Shown in pieces: positions 38,728-45,843 of a stretch of 50,216 bases of DNA. The stretch is taken from the NCBI GenBank assembly GCA_017941735.1, contig JAGAVW010000014.1, positions 1 to 50,216 of the forward strand. The letters run 5' to 3'. Made by a program: the position numbers and the translations under genes. Source of the DNA: Solobacterium sp. (lineage in GTDB: Bacteria > Bacillota_I > Bacilli_A > Erysipelotrichales > Erysipelotrichaceae). The notes below the pieces were generated by a model. The model had not been told where the DNA came from and ran no database searches. It saw only the letters and a program-made list of their open reading frames with translations. Within the stretch, counting starts at the first letter, position 1. Each line of letters starts with the position of its first letter.

Positions 38728-40161
38728 TTAGGCGCTTGTTCTATCCAAAGTTCTAAGAAGTCTTTGTTTATCTTCTGCGCTCATATTCTTGAGTAATTCT
38801 AACAGCTTTTCTTCTTCTGAAATTGCTTCTACTTTAGGTGATTCATCTACCAATTTCTGATAGAAATCATCATCCATTTTTTGTGCATTTAGACGTCTAT
38901 CCTCGTCAACAATCTCCGAGTAAACATCTGTGACCATTTCTGCTTCGGCATGGCCTGTATCGCCTTGGACGGACTTTATATCGCCGCCTGTCATTTTCAG
39001 TTTATATTTGGTACTTAAATGCCTTAGGGAATGGAATACTACTTTTTCAAATCCATTTTCGATGCAAAGTTGATCCATTCTTTTTCTAACAATTCTACTT
39101 TCACATGGATTTCCATTGTCTAATGCAATTACTAGATTGTAATCGTTATATCCATCTGCTAAGAACTCTTTCATCTCATCTTGTCTTCGTTTATGTTCTA
39201 AAAGCAGATAAGCTACTGTTTTAGGTAGCCATACAGTACGATTACTTGTTTCTGTCTTTGGTGACTTCAACAATAATCTAGTTGTACAATTTGGAATCAA
39301 AGTAGGAAATACTTTTACAATGTCCTTGTCCTTTAGCCTTTGCATAGATTCAAAAGATTCTCTAGTTAACTCTTTATTAATGATTACTCTTGCATTACCA
39401 CTTTCAATGGATGCTTCATCAATAATGACATCATCCCAAGTTAAACCAGTTATTTCTCCAATTCTCATAGAACATGAGAATGCAAGATGCATACACATTT
39501 TAAGTAAGTCATCATCACAAGCTTCAACTGCTTGTTTAAATGTTTCAACGCTCCATACTTTCCTCTTATTCTTTGGAATCTTTGGTAGTGTTACAAGCGT
39601 TGCAGGATTTCTCATAACTGGATCTAGATATTCCCATTTGATTGCACAGTTAAGTGCAGACCTAATAATATCGTGAATCTTTTTAACATTCGATGGTTGA
39701 ACACATCTTCCTGTTGGTTTCCTATGTGCTTTTGGAACCTCTGGGACATTTAATAAGTCATTGTAGAATTGAGTAAGTCTTTTCGTTGTTAAGTCTGTAA
39801 GTAACAAGTCTCCAATAAGTGGATTGATATAGTTTGCGATTGTAGCAGTTTTACTGCTGAAGGTACTTATTGACCATTTCGAAACACCATATAGATTTAC
39901 ATAGATTTCAAGGAAATCTTTTAATTTAATCTGATCCCCTGGAACAACTTGTTTAGCTTTAACATCTTCTTTATTGAGTTCTAATGCGTTTGGAACAATT
40001 ATCATTCCATTTTCTTTTTGATAGTACTCAATAAATGCTTTTCTAGACTTAGCTTCTTTCTTCGTTTCAAAAGTATCCCACTTTTGTCTACGTTGTCCAA
40101 ATTCATCGTTATACCAGTAAATTACTGAAAATTTATTTCTTCTTAATTTGATTGTTGCCAT
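38728..40161 (-). CDS. int: tyrosine site-specific integrase
   Basis: 477 aa, Tn916/ICE-type size. N-terminal arm-binding domain with FSVIYWYNDEFGQRRQKWDTFETKKEA, SAM-like core-binding domain (about 80-190), then the catalytic domain: Arg233 in CSMRIGEITGLTWDDV, HSLRH (377-381), GH (403-404) and the nucleophile Tyr414 in AEMVTDVYSEI. It lies next to the split tRNA with its 3' end toward the att core, and 15 nt after the excisionase, so it drives integration and excision of the element. Confidence 0.95.
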   Translation of the reverse strand: MATIKLRRNKFSVIYWYNDEFGQRRQKWDTFETKKEAKSRKAFIEYYQKENGMIIVPNALELNKEDVKAKQVVPGDQIKLKDFLEIYVNLYGVSKWSISTFSSKTATIANYINPLIGDLLLTDLTTKRLTQFYNDLLNVPEVPKAHRKPTGRCVQPSNVKKIHDIIRSALNCAIKWEYLDPVMRNPATLVTLPKIPKNKRKVWSVETFKQAVEACDDDLLKMCMHLAFSCSMRIGEITGLTWDDVIIDEASIESGNARVIINKELTRESFESMQRLKDKDIVKVFPTLIPNCTTRLLLKSPKTETSNRTVWLPKTVAYLLLEHKRRQDEMKEFLADGYNDYNLVIALDNGNPCESRIVRKRMDQLCIENGFEKVVFHSLRHLSTKYKLKMTGGDIKSVQGDTGHAEAEMVTDVYSEIVDEDRRLNAQKMDDDFYQKLVDESPKVEAISEEEKLLELLKNMSAEDKQRLLRTLDRTSA

Positions 40162-40176
40162 TTTTTCTATTCTCCT

Positions 40177-40383
40177 TTAACAATTTTTGTTTAACCATTT
40201 GTCAAAGGCCATCCTAGAAACTCTTATGGTTCTGCCTACTCTTACAGAAGCAAATTGATTACTATTAACTAAATCATAAGCAGACCTTTTACTTATATTA
40301 AGCAACGAAGCAATTTCTTTTACTGTATATGTTTGTTTTTCAGAAACGATTTTTTCTTGTGAGGTATCTTTAATGCCATCCAT
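40177..40383 (-). CDS. xis: excisionase-type helix-turn-helix protein
   Basis: 68 aa with a MerR/Xis-like winged helix: YTVKEIASLLNISKRSAYDLVNSNQFASVRVGRTIRV is the family pattern (quoted here as YTVKEIASLLNISKRSAYDL plus wing SVRVGRTIRV), followed by FDKWLNKN. It directs the integrase toward excision. Located immediately upstream of int; its promoter lies between two 13-bp inverted operator arms. Confidence 0.88.
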   Translation of the reverse strand: MDGIKDTSQEKIVSEKQTYTVKEIASLLNISKRSAYDLVNSNQFASVRVGRTIRVSRMAFDKWLNKNC

Positions 40384-40410
40384 TAAAACTCACCATCCTT
40401 TCTTTTTGAT

Positions 40411-40481
40411 GACAAATACCTGCAAGTTTCATTTCATAATTAGATTATACAAAATCTCGGTTCTATCCGCAGGTATTTGTC
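40411..40481. promoter_or_regulatory. inverted operator pair at the xis / RNA promoters
   Basis: GACAAATACCTGC (40411-40423) and its exact reverse complement GCAGGTATTTGTC (40469-40481) are 45 bp apart. They enclose the minus-strand TATAAT for xis (40444-40449). The right arm overlaps a plus-strand TTGTCG. Confidence 0.75.
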
Positions 40482-40511
40482 GGATATATGTTTTATATTT
40501 AGAGTCAGACG

Positions 40512-40761
40512 AATGGCTTTTAGAATAGCCCATTGGAGTTTCACCAGTGCTAATTTGGCTGCACACATTCCCTCGTAAGTATCATTATGCCTATTACAAG
40601 TCATCGCTCATAGCTTCTCCAAAAGCTACTATGCTTCATAATGTTTCTCGCTCGTCCTTAGTGAAAAAAAGGAGTCATGGCGCATTACCAGCATGGCTCT
40701 TCGTAATAGGAACGTGTCCGCCCGACTTATACTACTAATGACTCGCATCATTAGTTTTCTT
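40512..40761 (+). ncRNA. candidate structured RNA of the mobile element
   Basis: About 250 nt without a credible gene but rich in complementary segments. CCTATTAC (40590-40597) pairs with GTAATAGG (40703-40710), CATTATG (40583-40589) with CATAATG (40637-40643), and TAGCTT (40611-40616) with AAGCTA (40623-40628). GGCT/AGCC also pair near 40514-40530. A terminator-like ACTAATGA/TCATTAGT stem with TTTCTTT (40734-40761) would end a plus-strand transcript begun by TTGTCG-17-TAGAGT (40477-40505). I do not recognise a known class. Confidence 0.45.
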
Positions 40762-40830
40762 TGTCAAAGATCAAATTATTTACTTAATTAGGCTCTGTGG
40801 AAGGAAGGCCATACACAGAGCAAAAAAACA

Positions 40831-41079
40831 TTAAAACTTGAATTTTACGACGGCTTCCATTAGTAACGCAGTTAGTTCATCTGCCATATGTTTATCAACA
40901 CCAGTAAATGTTCTACCTGTATTGAAGTCATAATAGTTTCTAAGGCACATACCATAAATATTGCCTCGATAGAATTGAACAACTGTATTTAATGCTTCAC
41001 CATCTCCGTTGACTGCTGCGACTATGACTTCATACGGAAGTAAATCGCACTCGTCAATCATTTCCATCTTCATGCTCAT
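40831..41079 (-). CDS. helix-turn-helix protein, Tn916 orf8-like
   Basis: About 82 aa. LPYEVIVAAVNGDGEALNTVVQFYRGNIYGMCLRNYYD contains the HTH_16-type core (LPYEVIVAAVNGDGEALNTV, then the FYRGNI segment). The family accompanies a sigma-like partner in Tn916-type elements and regulates conjugation or excision. It overlaps the sigma-like gene; several ATGs lie within the overlap and the exact start is uncertain. Confidence 0.7.
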   Translation of the reverse strand: MSMKMEMIDECDLLPYEVIVAAVNGDGEALNTVVQFYRGNIYGMCLRNYYDFNTGRTFTGVDKHMADELTALLMEAVVKFKF

Positions 41080-41503
41080 AGTTTTCTGCAATCCTTTCTA
41101 AATGTTTGATTAATAGTTTTAGTGCGTTAGCACGTTTACTTTGAATCGTGCTTCTAGATAATCCAAATACTTCAGCAATTTCTCGATCTATCATTTCATC
41201 AAAGTAGTACATGATAATCATTTTGTGCTTTTCAATTGGTAGCATCGCAATAGCTTCTGCTAACATTTCTTTGACTACTGATTCCTTATATCGATATTTG
41301 CCAATATCGAATTCTCTTTCTTCTTCAGGTGCATCATTTGTTGCACAAATTGATTCTTTAACTCCTGGTGGAAGATCTTCTAAGTAGAATTCATTTTCAT
41401 CTCTGGTATTCATTTTTCTATACATTGATATAGCTGCATTGTTGATGCTCTTAACACAGAATGAATGGAACATTTTACGCACTTCTAGTTCTGTCTTTTT
41501 CAA
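41054..41503 (-). CDS. sigma-70 region 4-like regulator, Tn916 orf7-like
   Basis: 149 aa. Acidic middle (DAPEEEREFDIGKY) and a C-terminal sigma-70 region 4 helix-turn-helix: EAIAMLPIEKHKMIIMYYFDEMIDREIAEVFGLSRST (core MIDREIAEVFGLSRSTIQSK). Paired with the orf8-like protein as in Tn916-family elements, where the pair switches on int/xis. A GGAGG lies just upstream. It is a transcription regulator acting within the element. Confidence 0.82.
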   Translation of the reverse strand: MKKTELEVRKMFHSFCVKSINNAAISMYRKMNTRDENEFYLEDLPPGVKESICATNDAPEEEREFDIGKYRYKESVVKEMLAEAIAMLPIEKHKMIIMYYFDEMIDREIAEVFGLSRSTIQSKRANALKLLIKHLERIAENYEHEDGND

Positions 41504-41625
41504 GTTTTCACCTCCTTTCCGTTTACCGCAAAGGCGATGAGAATGCTTTTCCTCCCTTCATAACACCAAACGCAGGTTCTTGTTTCGTGCCGATGTTTTT
41601 TGGAGAAAAAGCCAAAAAAGAACAT

Positions 41626-41654
41626 AAAAAAGCCGACTAGACGAAGCTAATCGG
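41626..41654 (-). terminator. terminator/attenuator in the leader of the sigma-like gene
   Basis: CCGATTAG/CTAGTCGG stem, loop CTTCGT, followed by CTTTTTT on the minus strand, about 125 nt upstream of the sigma-like start. Confidence 0.65.
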
Positions 41655-41886
41655 AATAAAACGAGCACTAAGTCATTAAATAAGACAAGAGCTCAATAAG
41701 TACATAGTAATTGAAGACGAAACAATATAATCCTTAGTGTATTAAATGCAATCTCTCTCCCCTTAAAACTAATATGTCCCCAATTAAATTATAGAAATAT
41801 TCAACTTTCTTGTGAATTCTATCGGCATCAATACTGATGCTGCGTTTTATATATTAGAGGGACTAATTTAAGGAATAGCAAGCATA

Positions 41887-41906
41887 GCAAATGGAATTCC
41901 ATTTGC
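41887..41906. repeat. 20-bp palindrome, oriT candidate
   Basis: GCAAATGGAATTCCATTTGC is perfectly self-complementary and lies just upstream of mobC and the relaxase gene. Confidence 0.5.
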
Positions 41907-41946
41907 ATAAAAAATATTGGGAGAACCCAAACCCCTGGAGGTAAAG

Positions 41947-42279
41947 ATGAGTGTATTTAGATACAGAACAAAATCAGTTGCATTAAGAATTACTGAAGAA
42001 GAATATGAAATGATTCGAAAGAAAATGCAATTAGCAGGTATTAATACCTTTAGTATTTATGCACGAAAGATGTTAATTGATGGTCTCATTGTTGAAGTTA
42101 ATGATAAAGCTTTTGATGATGTAGCTATGCAAATAAGCAGGATTGGAAATAACATCAATCAAGTAGTTAGACGTATCAATAAAGATGATCACTACGATAA
42201 AGAAGATGGTGAATTATTAAGAAAGAAACTTGAAGAAATATGGCAATTACTAAGATCCATCCGATTAGTTCGACCTTAA
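41947..42279 (+). CDS. mobC: MobC-family relaxosome accessory protein
   Basis: 110 aa from the ATG at 41947 with GGAGG 5 nt upstream. A ribbon-helix-helix opening (KSVALRITEEEYEMIRKKMQ and INTFSIYARKMLIDG) and the MobC core DVAMQISRIGNNINQVVRRIN are present. It binds oriT and helps the relaxase nick DNA. Its end overlaps the relaxase start by 40 nt, so the two are coupled. Confidence 0.88.
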   Translation: MSVFRYRTKSVALRITEEEYEMIRKKMQLAGINTFSIYARKMLIDGLIVEVNDKAFDDVAMQISRIGNNINQVVRRINKDDHYDKEDGELLRKKLEEIWQLLRSIRLVRP

Positions 42280-43568
42280 AGAAAGCTATCAATTATATTA
42301 CTAATGCCCATAAGACAGATGAAAAGATATTTGTCTCTTCTTTTGCATGTTCTCCTGAAGTAGCTGATTTACAATTTGATAGATTAAATAAAAAGACTGA
42401 TAGAAACGGATCAGTATTAGCACATCATCTTATCCAATCTTTTCTTCCTGGCGAAGTAGAACCAGAAGTAGCTCATGAGATTGGAAAAGAGTTAGCAAAT
42501 AGACATTTATCAGGAAATTATCAATATATAGTTACAACACATGTAGATAAAGATCATATACATAATCACATTATCTTTAATGCAGTTAGTCTTACAGATA
42601 GAAAACATTATCGTTCTAATTCAAGAAGCTATTATCAAATAAGAGAAATATCTGATCAGTTATGTAAGGAACATCATTTATCAATTGTGATGCCTAGTGA
42701 TAAAGGAAAAAGCTATTATGAGTATCAACAAGTAAAACAAGGTACTAGCTACAAACAAAAACTAAAAGATACTATCGATAACATCATTCCAATATGCAAA
42801 ACGTTTGATGAATTATTAGAAAAGCTTGAAAGACTAGGGTATGAGATTAAACGTGGTAAATATATTTCTTGTCGTGCTTCTGATCAAGAAAGATTTACTA
42901 GATTAAAAACATTAGGAAATAGTTATACAGAAGAAGCTATTAAGCAAAGAATCAAAACCAAAGAAAGACCATTTCCATTTAAGAAGAAAGCTACAAATTA
43001 TATCGATACCACTCAAGAAAAGTATCAGGGTAATATTGGACTTAAGAAATGGGCTGATAAACAAAATCTTAAATTCATGGCTCAATCCATGTTAGATCTA
43101 GAATCGCATGGATATCATAATTATGCAGAATTAGAAAAAGCAGAAAGCGATATGTTAGATAAGTTAGATACTGTTCAACGTGATCTAGTGGATGCTGAAG
43201 ATAAATATAAATTCATAAACAACATTATTAATTGCTTAGAAACCAGAAATGATTATAAGCCTATTTACGATGCATATAAGAAAGCAAAAGATAGAGATAA
43301 GTATTCTGTTGACCATAGTAGTGAAATCGCTCAATACAAGGCTGCAGTGACCGAAATTAAGAAACATTATCCTAATGGTAAAGTTCCTCCACTTAAATCA
43401 TTAATAAAAGAAAGAAATCAACTTCATGTATATATAGAAAAAGAATTAAAACCAGCTCACAAAAATATTAAGAAAGAGTATTCAGAGTTGTCTAAATTAA
43501 AGAAGAATATTGATGTTTCAATAGCAAAAGAAAAAGCCACGCCGAAGCATGGCAAGGATCAAATTTAA
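42240..43568 (+). CDS. MOBP-type relaxase
   Basis: 442 aa. Catalytic Tyr in the N-terminal AINYITN (about 18), followed by LAHHLIQSFLPGEVEPEVAHEIG and the three-His metal motif HVDKDHIHNHIIFN (about 101-114). The C-terminal half is a charged coiled-coil region. It would nick the oriT strand and lead it into a recipient through conjugation machinery supplied by another element. No type IV secretion genes are visible, so the element is mobilizable rather than self-transmissible as far as seen. Confidence 0.92.
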   Translation: MAITKIHPISSTLKKAINYITNAHKTDEKIFVSSFACSPEVADLQFDRLNKKTDRNGSVLAHHLIQSFLPGEVEPEVAHEIGKELANRHLSGNYQYIVTTHVDKDHIHNHIIFNAVSLTDRKHYRSNSRSYYQIREISDQLCKEHHLSIVMPSDKGKSYYEYQQVKQGTSYKQKLKDTIDNIIPICKTFDELLEKLERLGYEIKRGKYISCRASDQERFTRLKTLGNSYTEEAIKQRIKTKERPFPFKKKATNYIDTTQEKYQGNIGLKKWADKQNLKFMAQSMLDLESHGYHNYAELEKAESDMLDKLDTVQRDLVDAEDKYKFINNIINCLETRNDYKPIYDAYKKAKDRDKYSVDHSSEIAQYKAAVTEIKKHYPNGKVPPLKSLIKERNQLHVYIEKELKPAHKNIKKEYSELSKLKKNIDVSIAKEKATPKHGKDQI

Positions 43569-43771
43569 TCTAAATCAAACCCTGCTTCTTTAAGCATCTC
43601 TCTTAGATATTCTTTAGCTCGTTTCTCTTGTTCTTCTGTTAGTTCAGGAACAGGATGATCATTATAATATTGGTCCATTTCTGCATAAGCAAGTTCACGA
43701 TTATGTTTTCTTACACGCATCTTTTCAGTTCTAGACATATTGTCTGTGATTTCGATGATTCCATTTTGCAT
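43565..43771 (-). CDS. small acidic/basic protein of unknown function
   Basis: 68 aa, charged and helical (MSRTEKMRVRKHNRELAYAEM; LTEEQEKRAKEYLREMLKEAGFDLD in parts). GAGGAGG lies 7 nt before the ATG, and a TTGTTA-17-TAGTAT promoter and operator-like repeats are upstream. It converges on the relaxase with a 4-nt overlap. I do not recognise the family; a DNA-binding or antitoxin-like role is only a possibility. Confidence 0.6.
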   Translation of the reverse strand: MQNGIIEITDNMSRTEKMRVRKHNRELAYAEMDQYYNDHPVPELTEEQEKRAKEYLREMLKEAGFDLD

Positions 43772-43801
43772 TATTTTTCCTCCTCTTGCAATGGTGCTTA
43801 A

Positions 43802-43830
43802 ATACTACAAATTACTTTTTTGAATAACAA
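43802..43830 (-). promoter_or_regulatory. promoter of the 68-aa gene
   Basis: Minus-strand TTGTTA (43825-43830), 17-nt spacer, TAGTAT (43802-43807). Repeats ACTACAAAT (43804-43812) and ATTTGTA (43839-43845), and ACAAATAC/GTATTTGT (43863-43870 and 43879-43886), surround it. Confidence 0.6.
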
Positions 43831-43934
43831 ATGGGCAAATTTGTATTGTAGTCTCAAAAACGACAAATACGAAGAGCGGTATTTGTATTTTTGTCTCAAT
43901 CTATACTAATTTAATAATTATATTGTAAAAGAAA

Positions 43935-43971
43935 AACAACTCTGAAAATTCTCAAAGTTGTCTCATTTTTG
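43935..43971 (-). terminator. terminator of the restriction operon
   Basis: ACAACTTTGA/TCAGAGTTGT stem (10 bp, one G-T) followed on the minus strand by TTTTCTTTT, about 40 nt after the DUF262 stop. A second hairpin TTTTCCACA/TGTGGAAAA lies at 43980-44000. Confidence 0.75.
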
Positions 43972-44006
43972 TCTCATAGTTTTCCACAAAATGTGGAAAA
44001 TTCAAA

Positions 44007-45818
44007 CTACAATGATGCATAATATTTTTTTATTTTGTTAGCCATCAGTTTTCTTCTCTGAGGCAAAAAATGATCTAAATATTGATTATAATACCAATCT
44101 TTTATTTCTAACGGAATGCAATTTGAAATTAAATTTTCTTTTAATTCTTCTAACGTCATTGGATTTCCAAAAACCGTTTTATTTGCCTCTGCTGTTTCAA
44201 ATGCCTCTTTAAAATAAACATTAGGAGCTTTGTTGCCGATGTATATATTAATTGGAGTATCTAAATATGCATAATTAGCAACTTGATTATAAATGGATCT
44301 CACATTTAATGTTCCCGTTTTTTGTAAATAGTTTTTCGGGAAAATATGATGTATGTCGCTTGAACCAAATAAATCTCTTACCGATGATGTTGAAGAAAAT
44401 AAGCCTTTCTCATTATTAACAATTTGAGATGCGAAATATGTTGATAGCGATGGTGCTGAAGAATTAGGAGTTTCTAGTCTTTGAACCAATCCATATTCCC
44501 AGAAAGCATCTGAAAGCTCTGCAACTTCAATTTCGGCTAAATATTTTACAACTCCTTTTTCATTAATATTTCTTATGTCCTGATCCATTCTTGTTTCAGG
44601 TGATCCAGAATATCTTCCGGTTAATATAGACATTACAAACCATTTTGATACATACCTTTTTATTTCTGTTTTATCTACTTCTCCTGATTGTATTAATTTC
44701 AAAAATACAACATATGCAAAATCTAAAGCGTTTTGAGAATTAATCAATTTATTACTAATGAAGCCAGCGTTCTTGATAGCTAAAACAAATTGCTCAAAAT
44801 AATATTGATGCATGAAATTCTTTATGCCAATCGTAAGTTTTTCAAAGGAATCTTGAGCAATTGCTTCTTTATAATCTCTTGCTTCGAAATCACGACCTGA
44901 TAGTAAACTTACTAGATCTCTTAACCTACCTCTAGAGAACATATGAATAAATGAAACTCTCAACATATCTTCATAAGAAGGATCGTAAATAGAGGTAAAG
45001 TCATTCTTTAGCCAAGCCATTTCTTTACCGAAATCAGAATTAATAAATTCTTTATCATTTTCTTCAAGCTTGTAATAAAAGCTAGGATCAACTGCAATAT
45101 GACAGAAATAATCAATTGCTTTTCTTAACTGATTCCCACCGTATTTTTCATCAGCAGCTATTTTACTCATTGCGTAATCTGCTTGGCTTAATACAGAACC
45201 TTTTGAATTTATGCGAATGAAGATATCTGTAACTGTTTCTATATCCAAATCAGAATGTAATTCAATAACACCAAGTTCTTTTGTCAATAAGTCTTTAACG
45301 CTATCTATTTTATCTGCAAAGTCATCTCTAGATATTTCAGGATTTTCTTCGCAATACTTATCGACAAATTTCAGCATTTTGAAATCTGGTTTAAAGAATA
45401 CAGAAATATCTTCGATCCATTTTTTACTTTTTACATGCGATTGATCTTGTACTTCAAACGCCGATTCTTCTCCTTCAGCAAAAGGATTATATGCAATCTT
45501 AATAACTCGTTCTTTGTACTCATCGTCAAGCACTTTTACTCCCAAAAGAGAAGTCATCAATGCAGTAACTCTTTGCTGGCCATCGATTAATATTCTTTGA
45601 CCTTTTGATAAGGTTCCATCTTTTAGTTTTAAATCATGACTTTGAGTAATAATTAAATAACCAACAGGGAATCCGTTATAGAGAGAATCAATTAAATCCC
45701 TAACTTTTTTAGCTTCCCATACAAATGGCCTTTGAATTTCAGGAATAGCTATATCTTTGGTTTTTATCCAATTTAAAACAGTGCTAACTGAATACTTATT
45801 AATATCGTATTTTTGCAT
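44007..45818 (-). CDS. DUF262/HNH (GmrSD-like) restriction protein
   Basis: About 603 aa from the ATG at 45818 (AGAGG upstream; a TTG at 45854 is an alternative). DUF262 domain: IPEIQRPFVWEAKKVRDLIDSLYNGFPVG (in parts) with the ParB-like ILIDGQQRVTALM nucleotide motif at about 76-88. The C-terminal third has the HNH-type FGSSDIHHIFPKNYL and NQVANYAYLDTPINIYIGNK, as in DUF262-DUF1524 fusions. GmrSD enzymes cut modified phage DNA and use NTP hydrolysis. Located directly after hsdR with only 25 nt between, so it is probably co-transcribed with the type I system. Confidence 0.85.
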   Translation of the reverse strand: MQKYDINKYSVSTVLNWIKTKDIAIPEIQRPFVWEAKKVRDLIDSLYNGFPVGYLIITQSHDLKLKDGTLSKGQRILIDGQQRVTALMTSLLGVKVLDDEYKERVIKIAYNPFAEGEESAFEVQDQSHVKSKKWIEDISVFFKPDFKMLKFVDKYCEENPEISRDDFADKIDSVKDLLTKELGVIELHSDLDIETVTDIFIRINSKGSVLSQADYAMSKIAADEKYGGNQLRKAIDYFCHIAVDPSFYYKLEENDKEFINSDFGKEMAWLKNDFTSIYDPSYEDMLRVSFIHMFSRGRLRDLVSLLSGRDFEARDYKEAIAQDSFEKLTIGIKNFMHQYYFEQFVLAIKNAGFISNKLINSQNALDFAYVVFLKLIQSGEVDKTEIKRYVSKWFVMSILTGRYSGSPETRMDQDIRNINEKGVVKYLAEIEVAELSDAFWEYGLVQRLETPNSSAPSLSTYFASQIVNNEKGLFSSTSSVRDLFGSSDIHHIFPKNYLQKTGTLNVRSIYNQVANYAYLDTPINIYIGNKAPNVYFKEAFETAEANKTVFGNPMTLEELKENLISNCIPLEIKDWYYNQYLDHFLPQRRKLMANKIKKYYASL

Positions 45819-45843
45819 ATATTCATACCTCTTATCAAAATCT

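Larger units (their letters stand above)
41504..41946. other. intergenic region between regulators and mobilization genes, probable oriT
   Basis: About 440 nt without a gene. A minus-strand terminator-like stem CCGATTAG/CTAGTCGG plus CTTTTTT (41626-41654) could attenuate the leader of the sigma-like gene. GCATCAATACTGATGC (around 41826-41842) is a small hairpin. A 20-bp perfect palindrome (41887-41906) sits 40 nt before mobC, where an origin of transfer is expected. Confidence 0.5.

Noticed and set aside
40677..40706. A nine-codon leader peptide (ATG to TAA) inside the candidate RNA
   Set aside because: GGAG lies only 2 nt before the ATG, too close for a normal ribosome site, and no plus-strand gene follows that it could control.
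40547..40738. A 63-codon open frame inside the candidate structured RNA
   Set aside because: Composition is not protein-like, it has no ribosome site and it crosses the paired segments.
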